From contig NZ_JABFDJ010000002.1 in assembly GCF_013403925.1 (NCBI RefSeq), positions 372,001 through 436,000 of the forward strand: a DNA stretch of 64,000 bases, read 5' to 3'. Numbering within the stretch: position 1 is the stretch's first letter; every line of letters begins with the position of its first letter. Below are positions 24,534-33,951 of the stretch, piece by piece. The notes under the pieces are model-generated. The model did no database searches. It worked only from the letters and a program-made list of their open reading frames with translations, and was not told the DNA's origin. The position numbers were made by a program, and so were the translations under genes. The stretch is from Winogradskyella wichelsiae (GTDB taxonomy: Bacteria > Bacteroidota > Bacteroidia > Flavobacteriales > Flavobacteriaceae).

Positions 24534-27500
24534 ATGACATACGATTTTAACAGCATAGAAAAAAAGTGGCAAGACTACTGGGCAAAAAACGAAACGTTTA
24601 AAGCCTCAAACAACAGTGATAAACCAAAATATTACGTTTTAGATATGTTCCCTTATCCTTCAGGAGCAGGTTTACATGTTGGCCACCCACTAGGTTATAT
24701 TGCTAGTGATATCTATGCGCGTTACAAACGTCATAAAGGTTTTAATGTACTACACCCCCAAGGTTACGATAGTTTTGGTTTACCTGCAGAACAGTATGCT
24801 ATTCAAACAGGTCAACACCCGGCGGTTACTACAGAAACGAACATTAAGACCTACAGAAGACAGTTAGACCAAATTGGTTTTTCTTTCGATTGGAGTCGTG
24901 AAGTACGTACTTCTAATCCTGAATATTACAAATGGACACAGTGGATTTTTATTCAATTATTTGAGTCTTGGTATAATAATGAAACCAATAAATCTGAAGC
25001 GATTGGCACCTTAATTTCAAAATTTGAAGTAGAAGGAAATGCCACCGTAAATGCAGCTTGTGATGATAATATTGAGCCTTTTACAGCTGAAGAATGGAAT
25101 AATTACACCTCAGAAGAACAACAAAGCATCCTTTTAAAATACAGATTAACATATTTAGCCGAAACGGAAGTAAACTGGTGTCCTGCATTAGGAACTGTTT
25201 TAGCAAATGACGAAATAGTAAATGGCGTTTCCGAACGTGGTGGACATCCTGTTGTTCGTAAAAAAATGACACAATGGAGTATGCGAATTTCTGCTTATGC
25301 AGAACGTTTACTACAAGGTTTAGATACAATTGATTGGACAGATTCTTTAAAAGAAAGTCAACGTAATTGGATTGGTAAATCCGTTGGAGCATCAGTATCA
25401 TTCAACGTAAATGGTTATGATGATATTATTGATGTCTTCACTACAAGACCAGATACTATTTTTGGTGTGTCTTTTATGACCTTAGCACCAGAGCACGAAT
25501 TAGTTTCTAAAATTACAACAACAGAACAAAAAGAAGCGGTTGAAGCTTATATTGAAAAAACAGCAAAACGTAGCGAACGCGATCGTATGGCCGATGTAAA
25601 AACCATTTCTGGTGTATTTACTGGCGCCTATGCAGAACATCCGTTTTCTAAAGAACCGATCCCCATCTGGATTGGCGATTACGTGTTAGCAAGCTACGGA
25701 ACAGGTGCCGTTATGGCGGTTCCTTGTGGTGACCAACGTGATTACGATTTTGCAAAGCATTTTGATATTGCCATTCCAAATATATTTGAAGGTGCAGATA
25801 TTTCTGAAGAAGCTTATGCCTCTAAAGACAATGTAAAAATTACAAATAGTGATTTCCTTAACGGCATGAACTACAAAAAAGCCTCTAAACTGGCCATTTA
25901 CCAATTAGAGCAATTAGGACAAGGAGAAGGAAAAACAAATTACCGCTTACGTGATGCTGTTTTTTCTCGTCAACGTTATTGGGGTGAACCTTTCCCAGTG
26001 TATTATGTTAATGGGATGCCTCAAATGATAGATAAAGCACATTTACCAATTGTGTTACCTGAAGTTGAAAAGTATTTACCAACCGAAGAAGGCGAACCAC
26101 CTTTAGGACGTGCAGATGTTTGGGCTTGGGATACGAAAACCAATACTGTAGTTTCTAATGATAAAATTAACAATATAACCATTCATCCTTTAGAGCTTAA
26201 TACCATGCCAGGTTGGGCAGGCAGTTCTTGGTATTTCTTCCGTTATATGGAAGACACAATTAATAGAGGCGATGCTTTTGCAACTGAAGACGCACTTAAG
26301 TATTGGGAAAATGTAGATTTATATATTGGTGGTAGTGAACATGCTACAGGTCACCTACTTTATTCGCGTTTTTGGGTGAAATTACTAAAAGATAGAGGTT
26401 TTGTAACTGTTGAAGAACCTTTTAAAAAGTTGATTAACCAAGGGATGATTTTGGGGACTAGTGCTTTTGTTTATAGAATCGGATTTAATGTTAATATACA
26501 GCCAAATGATTCGAAGGGTGTTGTTCTTTCTAAAGAAGAAAAAGAAAAAGTTGAACCAATACTCGAAAAGTATAGGTTTATTAAAAATAGATTTTATTCT
26601 AAAGGCTTAAAGAAATTTTTCAAAAAGAGAATATATTCTGATATGGGATCAGAAGTTGATGAAAACTACGTTACTCATCAGAAAAAGATGATTGAAGAAG
26701 ATGTTGAAAATTTAAAGAATGAATTAGGTTTAGCACTTAATAGTTTTGATAAAAATTATTCTATTAATTTTAATCCTTTACAGCCATTTTCAATATTTAA
26801 AACTCATGTAAAAGTCCAATATGTAAATTCATCAGATGAATTAGATATTGAAGGCTTAAAAACTGATGGTGAATTTGGGGAAGATTTTAAAGATGCTGAA
26901 TTTATACTTGAAGATGGAGTCTACAAAGTAGGAAGAGATGTTGAAAAAATGTCTAAATCCAAATACAACGTGGTTAACCCAGACCAAATTGTAGAAGATT
27001 ACGGAGCAGACAGTCTAAGACTTTACGAAATGTTCTTAGGACCTTTAGAGCAATACAAGCCCTGGAATACAGCTGGTATTACAGGTGTGCATAATTTCCT
27101 TAAAAAATTATGGAAATTATATATTGGTGATAATGGCTTAAAAGTTAATAATGCGCAACCAACTGTAGACAACTTAAAGACCTTACATAAAACCATTAAA
27201 AAAGTAGCAGAAGACATTGAGAATTTCTCATTTAATACTTCCGTGTCTACCTTTATGATTGCCGTAAATGAGTTAACGGCTCAGAAATGTACAAGCAAAG
27301 ACATCTTAGAACCTTTATTGGTTTTAATTTCACCTTATGCGCCACACATCTCAGAAGAATTATGGGATCAATTAGGCAATCGTGATTCCATCTCAACGGT
27401 TCAATTCCCTATATTTGAAGCAAGTCATTTAGTAGAAAGTAGTAAAGAATATCCTATCTCTTTTAATGGTAAAATGCGTTTTACCTTAGAATTGCCAATG

Positions 27501-27626
27501 GACATGAGCAAAGATGATATTGAAAAAACCGTTATGGCTCACGAAAAAACAATTGCACAATTAGATGGTAGAACACCTAAAAAAGTCATTGTGGTTCCTG
27601 GTAAAATTGTAAATATCGTTGGGTAA
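24534..27626 (+). CDS. leuS: Leucyl-tRNA synthetase with an enlarged insertion before KMSKS
   Basis: Charges tRNA-Leu. The protein has 1030 residues; relatives in this phylum are usually roughly 930-960. The HIGH-type motif is HVGHPLGY (about 46-53), the editing domain runs about 230-430 with TTRPDTIFGVSF, and KMSKS is at about residue 804 (VEKMSKSKYNVVNPDQI). Between INQGMILGTSAFVYRI (about 633) and KMSKS there are about 155 residues. The second part (ELDIEGLKTDGEFGEDFKDA) is the normal Bacteroidota insert. The first part (about 650-740) is a Lys/Glu-rich helical stretch I do not recognise. The frame is intact, so the enzyme is presumably active. Confidence 0.95.
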   Translation: MTYDFNSIEKKWQDYWAKNETFKASNNSDKPKYYVLDMFPYPSGAGLHVGHPLGYIASDIYARYKRHKGFNVLHPQGYDSFGLPAEQYAIQTGQHPAVTTETNIKTYRRQLDQIGFSFDWSREVRTSNPEYYKWTQWIFIQLFESWYNNETNKSEAIGTLISKFEVEGNATVNAACDDNIEPFTAEEWNNYTSEEQQSILLKYRLTYLAETEVNWCPALGTVLANDEIVNGVSERGGHPVVRKKMTQWSMRISAYAERLLQGLDTIDWTDSLKESQRNWIGKSVGASVSFNVNGYDDIIDVFTTRPDTIFGVSFMTLAPEHELVSKITTTEQKEAVEAYIEKTAKRSERDRMADVKTISGVFTGAYAEHPFSKEPIPIWIGDYVLASYGTGAVMAVPCGDQRDYDFAKHFDIAIPNIFEGADISEEAYASKDNVKITNSDFLNGMNYKKASKLAIYQLEQLGQGEGKTNYRLRDAVFSRQRYWGEPFPVYYVNGMPQMIDKAHLPIVLPEVEKYLPTEEGEPPLGRADVWAWDTKTNTVVSNDKINNITIHPLELNTMPGWAGSSWYFFRYMEDTINRGDAFATEDALKYWENVDLYIGGSEHATGHLLYSRFWVKLLKDRGFVTVEEPFKKLINQGMILGTSAFVYRIGFNVNIQPNDSKGVVLSKEEKEKVEPILEKYRFIKNRFYSKGLKKFFKKRIYSDMGSEVDENYVTHQKKMIEEDVENLKNELGLALNSFDKNYSINFNPLQPFSIFKTHVKVQYVNSSDELDIEGLKTDGEFGEDFKDAEFILEDGVYKVGRDVEKMSKSKYNVVNPDQIVEDYGADSLRLYEMFLGPLEQYKPWNTAGITGVHNFLKKLWKLYIGDNGLKVNNAQPTVDNLKTLHKTIKKVAEDIENFSFNTSVSTFMIAVNELTAQKCTSKDILEPLLVLISPYAPHISEELWDQLGNRDSISTVQFPIFEASHLVESSKEYPISFNGKMRFTLELPMDMSKDDIEKTVMAHEKTIAQLDGRTPKKVIVVPGKIVNIVG

Positions 27627-28587
27627 ACTTTTCAAATATATCAGCGTGGTATTGTTTCCAATTTTAGGTTGGTCGCAATCTTATGTTGGTACTATTGACA
27701 GATATCCAATTCATTTAGAGATAAACAATTATAAAAATGATGACGATTCCGATTCCGGAACATTAGATGGTTATTATTTTTATGATTCTCAATTAATCAG
27801 CATTCCTTTAAGCGGAATTTATAATAGAAATACCTTAACAATTACAGATGGGTATTTCTATAATGAAGATAGCATTGAGGATGCTGATGAATTTTTTCAA
27901 TTTAAAAAAGAAGGACAACAGCTTACCGGAACTGTAAAATTAAAAGAAAAAACACTTCAAGTTGTTTTAACAGAAACCCAAGAAAAACCATTAGAGGATT
28001 TTAGGAATCCAAAACTTACCTTTATAAAAGATAGTATTTCTAACTATAACGGAAAGGAATTGGTTTGGTTTCATGAGAAATATTCTAAACTACCATTATT
28101 CCGATTAGGTAACGGGTTTACAAAAGCGCAACGCAATACTTTTAATCCTATTCTAGATGTTAATCATTTAGAAGATTCTAAAGACAAACTTAACTGTAAT
28201 TCTTGGTTTGATATTTCTTATGATATCAATCTTGTAAACGATGAATTTATAAGTTATTTACAGTATTATAGTATTTATTGTGGTGGCGCACACCCTTCTC
28301 ATGGAAGTGCAGATTACAACTTTAACCTTCAATCTCTAGAAGTCGTTGAAGATATTGAAGCTTTATATCCAAATGTTAATTTTTTTCAACTCTTAAAAAA
28401 CAAGTATTACAATAAAGAAGAAGAACAACAGCAAGAATGCGAAACCTTTACAGATACAACTCATTGGGATTATAAGAAGTGGAACTTAACAGTAAAAGGT
28501 GTGATTCTTATTCCACAATATCCACACGCTATGACGCCTTGTGAAGAAGATTATTTTATAAGTTATTCAGATTTTATAAAAAACTAG
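27619..28587 (+). CDS. Secreted protein with RsiV/DUF3298-like C-terminal region
   Basis: Starts with TTG at 27619, overlapping the end of leuS by 8 bp. No ATG occurs in the first 50 codons, and the TTG start gives a good signal peptide (LFKYISVVLFPILGWS before QSYVG). The 322-residue protein has an N-terminal beta-rich half and a C-terminal half with FISYLQYYSIYCGGAHPSHG, resembling the Gly-Gly-Ala-His block of DUF3298/RsiV periplasmic domains. The partner gene 28592 follows after 4 bp. Function unknown; RsiV itself is an anti-sigma factor that binds lysozyme, but there is no sigma gene here. Confidence 0.65.
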   Translation: MGKLFKYISVVLFPILGWSQSYVGTIDRYPIHLEINNYKNDDDSDSGTLDGYYFYDSQLISIPLSGIYNRNTLTITDGYFYNEDSIEDADEFFQFKKEGQQLTGTVKLKEKTLQVVLTETQEKPLEDFRNPKLTFIKDSISNYNGKELVWFHEKYSKLPLFRLGNGFTKAQRNTFNPILDVNHLEDSKDKLNCNSWFDISYDINLVNDEFISYLQYYSIYCGGAHPSHGSADYNFNLQSLEVVEDIEALYPNVNFFQLLKNKYYNKEEEQQQECETFTDTTHWDYKKWNLTVKGVILIPQYPHAMTPCEEDYFISYSDFIKN

Positions 28588-28591
28588 GACT

Positions 28592-29020
28592 ATGCCATTA
28601 ACTGAGATAGCCCCTAAACAAAAAGATAAAATTTCTAAAAAGCTATTTCAGTTTAATTTCCATCTTAAACAAAATGATCAAATAGGCTTAATATTTTTTA
28701 TTGCTTTTATAATTAGCACATCTTTAATATGGTATTTTGATCAACGTTTTGATAGTGAAACATGGAAAACACAACCATTATCTAGATATGAAATGGTTGA
28801 TGATATTTTCTACAAAGATTTATTTTTAGATAATACCAAAGAAGAAATTACAGATAAGCTTGGAGGTCCTGATGAATATCACACAAAAAATAAAGATGCT
28901 TTTATTTATTATTTAGGACACGAACCTAGATTTAGCAATCAAGAACTGATGGAATTTATTCTAATTTTCAAAGATGGAAAAGTCATTAAAATGGATATGC
29001 AACCTAGATTACAAAAATAA
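28592..29020 (+). CDS. Single-pass membrane protein with BamE-like region
   Basis: 142 residues. A membrane helix at about 33-50 (IGLIFFIAFIISTSLIWYF) is followed by an extracytoplasmic domain. In that domain LDNTKEEITDKLGGPDEYH resembles the helix-turn-GxP pattern of the SmpA/OmlA (BamE) fold, and FILIFKDGKVIKMDM forms a terminal strand pair. I do not recognise a specific family. It follows the secreted protein gene after 4 bp, so they are likely cotranscribed. Confidence 0.6.
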   Translation: MPLTEIAPKQKDKISKKLFQFNFHLKQNDQIGLIFFIAFIISTSLIWYFDQRFDSETWKTQPLSRYEMVDDIFYKDLFLDNTKEEITDKLGGPDEYHTKNKDAFIYYLGHEPRFSNQELMEFILIFKDGKVIKMDMQPRLQK

Positions 29021-29304
29021 TTCATTCAAACGTTAAAATGTGTTAAAATACTGATTTTCAAAACCTAAAAACTTAGACAACACAATATTACACTTCAAAA
29101 TTCGAATTTACACGTTTATTTTAGTCACTCTACATTCAATATTAAATCACGTTAAAAAATAGCTCAATTTTCTAAATTTTTCAAAATAAAAGCTTCAGAA
29201 TAGCAATTTCATAAAAATTTTTTTATCCTGCTTCTTGCATTTGCACAGCTAATTTTTTTAGCGGTACTTTCTTACTGTTTACAAACCTCAAAATCCACAA
29301 AAAA

Positions 29305-30405
29305 ATGAAAATAGGCGTTCCAAAGGAAATCAAAAACAATGAAAACAGAGTTGGTATGACACCTTCTGGAGTTTTCGAATTAACCAAAAATAAACATACC
29401 GTATATGTCCAAAAAGATGCAGGTTTTGGTAGTGGTTTTTCGGATTTAGATTATATAAATGCTGGTGGTATTATTTTAGATACTATAATAGACGTTTACG
29501 CTTCTAGCGATATGATTATAAAAGTTAAGGAACCTATTGAAGAAGAATATCCTTTAATACAAGCACACCATGTGGTGTTTACTTATTTTCACTTTGCTTC
29601 TAGCGAGCCTTTAACTAAAGCAATGTTAAAAAGCCAATCTGTTTGTATTGCTTATGAAACGGTTGAGGACAAGGATGGATCTTTGCCTTTATTAACACCA
29701 ATGTCTGAGGTTGCAGGAAGAATGGCAATTCAGCAAGGTGCAAAATATTTAGAAAAACCAATTAAAGGTCGTGGTGTATTATTAGGCGGAGTTCCTGGTG
29801 TACCACCAGGCAAAGTATTAATTTTAGGTGCTGGTGTTGTTGGTATTCAGGCTGCAAAAATGGCTGCTGGTTTAGGAGCTCAGGTTACCGTTATGGATAT
29901 AAACATGAAACAATTACGTTATGTCAATGATGTAATGCCGAGCCATGTTGTTACAGAGTTTTCAAGTGAATATAATATCAGAAAACGTATTAAGGATCAC
30001 GATTTAATTATTGGTGGTGTATTAGTAAGAGGAGCGGTTGCACCAAAATTAATCACTAGAGATATGCTTAAAGACATGCGTCCTGGCACTGTTTTAGTAG
30101 ACGTAGCCGTCGATCAAGGTGGTTGTATGGAAACAACTAAAGCAACAACTCACGAAGATCCTACTTTTATTATTGATGATGTAGTACATTACTGTGTTGC
30201 AAATATGCCAGGTGCCGTACCTTATACATCTACTTTAGCATTAACTAATGTTACATTACCTTACGTCTTACGTTTAGCCAATGAAGGCTGGGAAAAAGCT
30301 TGTAAACATGATAAAACACTTGCCAAAGGACTTAACATTGTTAATGGAAGAATTGTGTATGAAGAAATAGCAGAAGCTTTTAATTGGTCTATTGACGCTA
30401 TGTAA
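29305..30405 (+). CDS. ald: Alanine dehydrogenase
   Basis: NAD-dependent deamination of L-alanine to pyruvate and ammonia. It has 366 residues. Family blocks: MKIGVPKEIKNNENRVGMTP at the N-terminus (substrate Arg15), KVKEPIEEEY, FTYFHFA, VLILGAGVVGIQAAKMAAGLG (Rossmann nucleotide loop, about 172-192), DVAVDQGGC and VANMPGAVPYTST near the active site. A gene-free stretch of 284 bp lies upstream, without a clear promoter match, so regulation is uncertain. Confidence 0.93.
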   Translation: MKIGVPKEIKNNENRVGMTPSGVFELTKNKHTVYVQKDAGFGSGFSDLDYINAGGIILDTIIDVYASSDMIIKVKEPIEEEYPLIQAHHVVFTYFHFASSEPLTKAMLKSQSVCIAYETVEDKDGSLPLLTPMSEVAGRMAIQQGAKYLEKPIKGRGVLLGGVPGVPPGKVLILGAGVVGIQAAKMAAGLGAQVTVMDINMKQLRYVNDVMPSHVVTEFSSEYNIRKRIKDHDLIIGGVLVRGAVAPKLITRDMLKDMRPGTVLVDVAVDQGGCMETTKATTHEDPTFIIDDVVHYCVANMPGAVPYTSTLALTNVTLPYVLRLANEGWEKACKHDKTLAKGLNIVNGRIVYEEIAEAFNWSIDAM

Positions 30406-30505
30406 CACAAGTAATTACGTTTTACTGACAAAATTTCTTAACTCAAATTTGGCTTACTATTTGCTATTCATTTATTAAATTTACATGAATTAAAAATTTC
30501 AGATT

Positions 30506-31210
30506 ATGAGTGGAATGATAGGATATTATATACTAATTGGTGCCATCGCATTAGTAAGTTGGTTAGTGAGTAATCAATTGAAGCGCAAATTCGCTAAGTA
30601 TTCTAAAGTGCAATTGAGAAATGGATTATCAGGAAGAGAAATTGCAGAAAAAATGCTAGCCGATAATGGTATTTATGATGTTCAAGTAATTTCTACACCA
30701 GGGCAATTAACAGATCATTATAACCCAAAAAATAAAACCGTTAACTTAAGTGATTCTGTTTATAATAAAAGAAATGCTGCTTCGGCTGCTGTTGCTGCTC
30801 ACGAATGTGGACACGCTGTACAACACGCACAAGCTTATAGCGCCTTAGGGATGCGTTCTGCGTTAGTACCAATTGTAAGCGTTACCTCTGGTATGTCGCA
30901 ATGGCTTGTTATTGGTGGTTTAATTTTAGGAGCTGCTGCAGGCGTTGGCTTAGGTTATTGGGTTGCTGTTGCTGGTTTAGTATTTATGGGCTTCGCTACG
31001 TTATTTAGTTTTATTACTTTACCTGTAGAATACGATGCAAGTAATAGAGCATTAGCATGGTTAAAAAATAAGAATATGTTAACACCAGACGAATATAAAG
31101 GTTCTGAAGACGCACTTAAATGGGCTGCAAGAACTTATTTAGTTGCTGCTATTGGTGCATTAGCTTCTTTATTATATTGGGCACTACAAGTGTTTGGTGG
31201 TAGAGATTAA
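30506..31210 (+). CDS. Membrane zinc metallopeptidase (YugP/Zn_peptidase_2 family)
   Basis: A 234-residue inner-membrane protein. The zinc site HECGHAVQHAQAY (HExxH-like HECGH, about 97-101) lies in a cytosolic or interfacial region after LSDSVYNKRNAASAAVAA. Hydrophobic segments occur at the N-terminus (YYILIGAIALVSWLV), in the middle (two helices) and at the C-terminus. Later, LPVEYDASNRALAWL supplies another conserved acidic site. The substrate is unknown. It is terminated by its own hairpin. Confidence 0.88.
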   Translation: MSGMIGYYILIGAIALVSWLVSNQLKRKFAKYSKVQLRNGLSGREIAEKMLADNGIYDVQVISTPGQLTDHYNPKNKTVNLSDSVYNKRNAASAAVAAHECGHAVQHAQAYSALGMRSALVPIVSVTSGMSQWLVIGGLILGAAAGVGLGYWVAVAGLVFMGFATLFSFITLPVEYDASNRALAWLKNKNMLTPDEYKGSEDALKWAARTYLVAAIGALASLLYWALQVFGGRD

Positions 31211-31231
31211 TTTTATAAATACAATTATAAT

Positions 31232-31262
31232 AAAAGAGCTTTGAGGAATCAAAGCTCTTTTT
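31232..31262 (+). terminator. Intrinsic terminator after zinc peptidase gene
   Basis: The stem AAAAGAGCTTTG/CAAAGCTCTTTT encloses a six-base loop and ends in T. Confidence 0.85.
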
Positions 31263-31316
31263 ATTTGAAATACAAAAGAAAATATTTATCTTGAAAACCT
31301 CAAATTAAATTAAACT

Positions 31317-32036
31317 ATGGACAATCAATTACCTTACCAATCATCAGAAAAAATAATGCTAAGTAATATTTCTGAAGTTGAACGCGTTGGATTTTACAAA
31401 AAGACTTATGGACACGTAGCAGGAGGTGTATTAGCATTTATTTTATTCGAATACCTGTTACTACAAAGTGAAACCGTAGTGAGTTTTATGCTGTCTATGA
31501 CACAAGGCTATAAATGGTTACTCTTACTTGGTGGTTTTATGGTAGCTACAAATTTTGCGGAAGGAATGGCTATGAAAACTTCAGATAAAAACACACAGTA
31601 CTTAGCTTATGGTATTTATATCTTTTTTGAAGCATTAATTTTTGTACCTATGCTGTATATAGTAACGCAATTAATGGGACCTTCTGGTACAGAAATTCTT
31701 TATCAAGCCTCTATTGTTACTTTAGCATTGTTCACAGGACTAACAGCTGTTGTTTTATTGACTAAGAAAGACTTTTCATTCTTAAAAACAGGATTAACCA
31801 TTGGGTTCTTCATTGCTATTGGCTTAATTATAGCAGGAACGATTTTCGGTTTTAACTTAGGTTTATGGTTCTCTGTAGGAATGTGTTTACTTGCAGGTGG
31901 TTCTATATTATACCAAACCTCTAACCTAGTTAAGAAATATGGTGTTGAAGATTATATCCCAGCAGCATTAGGTTTATTTGCTTCTTTAATGTTGTTGTTC
32001 TGGTATATACTTAGAATTTTTATGTCTAGAGATTAG
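31317..32036 (+). CDS. Bax inhibitor-1/YccA-like membrane protein
   Basis: A 239-residue protein with about seven membrane helices. The N-terminal cytosolic part is followed by VGFYKKTYGHVAGGVLAFIL, and the final helix ends in ALGLFASLMLLFWYILRIF, the acidic-residue-poor closing pattern of the YccA group. Bacterial YccA interacts with the FtsH protease, and some homologues carry calcium. Neither is demonstrated here. It is flanked by terminators on both sides. Confidence 0.85.
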   Translation: MDNQLPYQSSEKIMLSNISEVERVGFYKKTYGHVAGGVLAFILFEYLLLQSETVVSFMLSMTQGYKWLLLLGGFMVATNFAEGMAMKTSDKNTQYLAYGIYIFFEALIFVPMLYIVTQLMGPSGTEILYQASIVTLALFTGLTAVVLLTKKDFSFLKTGLTIGFFIAIGLIIAGTIFGFNLGLWFSVGMCLLAGGSILYQTSNLVKKYGVEDYIPAALGLFASLMLLFWYILRIFMSRD

Positions 32037-32056
32037 TCCTTAATTATATAAAAAAC

Positions 32057-32090
32057 AAAAGCCCAACTGAAAATTTCAGTTGGGCTTTTT
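32057..32090. terminator. Bidirectional intrinsic terminator
   Basis: The stem AAAAGCCCAACTGA/TCAGTTGGGCTTTT, with A run before and T run after, separates the rightward YccA-like gene and the leftward rng gene. Confidence 0.88.
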
Positions 32091-32098
32091 AATAGATA

Positions 32099-33643
32099 TT
32101 ATTGGATTTTGTTACCATCTTTGTCATAAAAATGATATTCAAGATAAGTGTAAGCATCTCTAGGTAAAACTTTTACCCATTTTTTGTGTTCAATAAACCA
32201 CTTTGAACGTACTGATGGGAACCCTTTGGTTAGAAAGGCTGCAATAAAAGGGTGCGTATTAAGCACTACCTTTTTATTTTCTTTTTTGAAAATTCGCTGA
32301 AGGTCTTGATTAATGCGTTCCACCACTTTAATTGGTGCTTCGATTTCATCTCCTCCTATAAGATTCGGATTTTCTTCTTTCGTTTTAATATTACGTTCTG
32401 GCCTAACGCGCTGTCTGGTTATTTGCACTAAACCAAACTTACTCGGCGGTAATATTTTATGCTTTGCTTTATCATCTTTCATCTCATCTCTAAGATAATT
32501 ATAAAGCTTTTTTCTGTTCTCTGCTTTACCCATATCGATAAAATCGATTACAATAATACCACCCATATCACGTAAACGTAATTGTCTGGCTATTTCTTGG
32601 GCAGAGATCATGTTAACTTCTAAGGCTGTGTCTTCTTGGTTCTTTTCTTTGTTAGAGCGGTTTCCACTGTTAACATCTACAACATGTAGTGCTTCAGTAT
32701 GCTCTATTACCAAGTAGGCGCCTTTAGCCATAGATACAGTTCTACCAAATGATGTTTTAATTTGACGTTCTATGCCAAATTTTTCAAAGATTGGAACACC
32801 ATTCTTGTAGTACTTCACTATTGATTCTTTGTTTGGTGCAATTTGTTGCACGTAATCTTTAACCTGTACATACATTTCTTCATCATCTACAACTATACCT
32901 GAGAAAGAATCATTAAAAATATCTCTCAAAATTGAGGATGCTTTGTTCATTTCTCCCAATACTTTAGTCGGGTGATGCGATTTGTACATTTTTTTACACA
33001 TTGCTGTCCATCGATCCAGCAAGGTATGTAAATCACTATCTAGCTCGGCAACTTTTTTGCCTTCTGCTACAGTACGAATAATGACCCCAAATCCTTTAGG
33101 TGTGATACTTTTAACAAGTCTTTTTAGGCGATCTTTTTCTTCTTGAGAATCAATTTTTTGAGAAATTGAAATACGATTAGAAAAAGGTACCAAGACAATG
33201 TACCTCCCAGCAATAGACAATTCTGAACTAATGCGTGGTCCTTTTGTAGAAATAGGTTCTTTTACTACTTGTACTAATATGGATTGATTAGATTTTATGG
33301 CATTTGCAATTGTACCATTTTTATCTAAATCTTTATCCATCGGAAAATCTTTAAGAGTGTAATCTTTTAATTTCCCTGTGCTTACACGTTTAATGAATTT
33401 TAAAAGCGAAGGCAATTGCGGTCCTAGATCATGATAGTGTAAAAAACCATCTTTCTCATACCCTACGTTTACAAACGCAGCGTTTAGACCAGGAATAACT
33501 TTACGGATTTTGGCAATAAAAATATCACCTACCGCAAAGTTGTTATCCTCTTCGTCTTTGTGTAATTCAATAAGTTTTCCATCTTTTAATAAAGCAAAAT
33601 CAACAATATCTGAACTCGATCTTACGATTAATTCGTTGTTCAT
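32099..33643 (-). CDS. rng: Ribonuclease E/G family endoribonuclease
   Basis: A 514-residue enzyme for rRNA 5' processing and mRNA decay. The N-terminal S1 domain is VGDIFIAKIRKVIPGLNAAFV and FLHYHDLG. The catalytic DNase-I-like region holds HVVDVNSGNRSN and GGIIVIDFIDMGKAENRKKL, with the two Asp residues that bind magnesium. The zinc-link cysteines of E. coli RNase E are absent, as expected for the shorter RNase G type. It is in the same orientation as the small basic protein and HU genes upstream. Confidence 0.95.
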   Translation of the reverse strand: MNNELIVRSSSDIVDFALLKDGKLIELHKDEEDNNFAVGDIFIAKIRKVIPGLNAAFVNVGYEKDGFLHYHDLGPQLPSLLKFIKRVSTGKLKDYTLKDFPMDKDLDKNGTIANAIKSNQSILVQVVKEPISTKGPRISSELSIAGRYIVLVPFSNRISISQKIDSQEEKDRLKRLVKSITPKGFGVIIRTVAEGKKVAELDSDLHTLLDRWTAMCKKMYKSHHPTKVLGEMNKASSILRDIFNDSFSGIVVDDEEMYVQVKDYVQQIAPNKESIVKYYKNGVPIFEKFGIERQIKTSFGRTVSMAKGAYLVIEHTEALHVVDVNSGNRSNKEKNQEDTALEVNMISAQEIARQLRLRDMGGIIVIDFIDMGKAENRKKLYNYLRDEMKDDKAKHKILPPSKFGLVQITRQRVRPERNIKTKEENPNLIGGDEIEAPIKVVERINQDLQRIFKKENKKVVLNTHPFIAAFLTKGFPSVRSKWFIEHKKWVKVLPRDAYTYLEYHFYDKDGNKIQ

Positions 33644-33785
33644 AATGTCAATTTAAATCTAACTCTTAATTGAGCTAGATGGATGTTACTAAATTATTTG
33701 ACACAGGATTTAATATCCAACAAATTTAGAAGTACTCTATTAAATACTTTCTAAATTTTATATCAAAGAACGTTCCGTTAAAAAT

Positions 33786-33812
33786 GAAAAAAGTAGTTAT
33801 AAAACTACTTTT
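33786..33812 (-). terminator. Intrinsic terminator after the small basic protein gene
   Basis: AAAAGTAGTT and AACTACTTTT pair around a four-base loop. Read on the minus strand the stem is followed by a T run. It lies between the small basic protein gene and rng. Confidence 0.8.
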
Positions 33813-33818
33813 AACAAT

Positions 33819-33908
33819 TTATTTCTTTTTATGACGATTAGCGCGTCTACGTTTCTTACGCTTATGCGTCGCTACCTTGTGTCTTTTTCTTTTCTTACCA
33901 CTTGGCAT
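33819..33908 (-). CDS. 29-residue basic protein, AURKAIP1/COX24-like (ribosomal bS22/mS38 type)
   Basis: A very small gene with start ATG 33908 and stop at 33819. Of its 29 residues more than half are Lys, Arg or His; the sequence begins MPSGKKRKRHKVATHKRKK and ends RANRHKKK. This matches the AURKAIP1/COX24-type peptides of Bacteroidota, which correspond to mitochondrial ribosomal mS38 and mycobacterial bS22, small-subunit proteins that sit in rRNA. Ribosome association here is inferred from the family. The gene has its own terminator and lies between rng and HU, its normal place in this group. Confidence 0.85.
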   Translation of the reverse strand: MPSGKKRKRHKVATHKRKKRRRANRHKKK

Positions 33909-33951
33909 AATAAATAATTCTTTTTAATTAATATTTTGTTTAAATGCTTTC

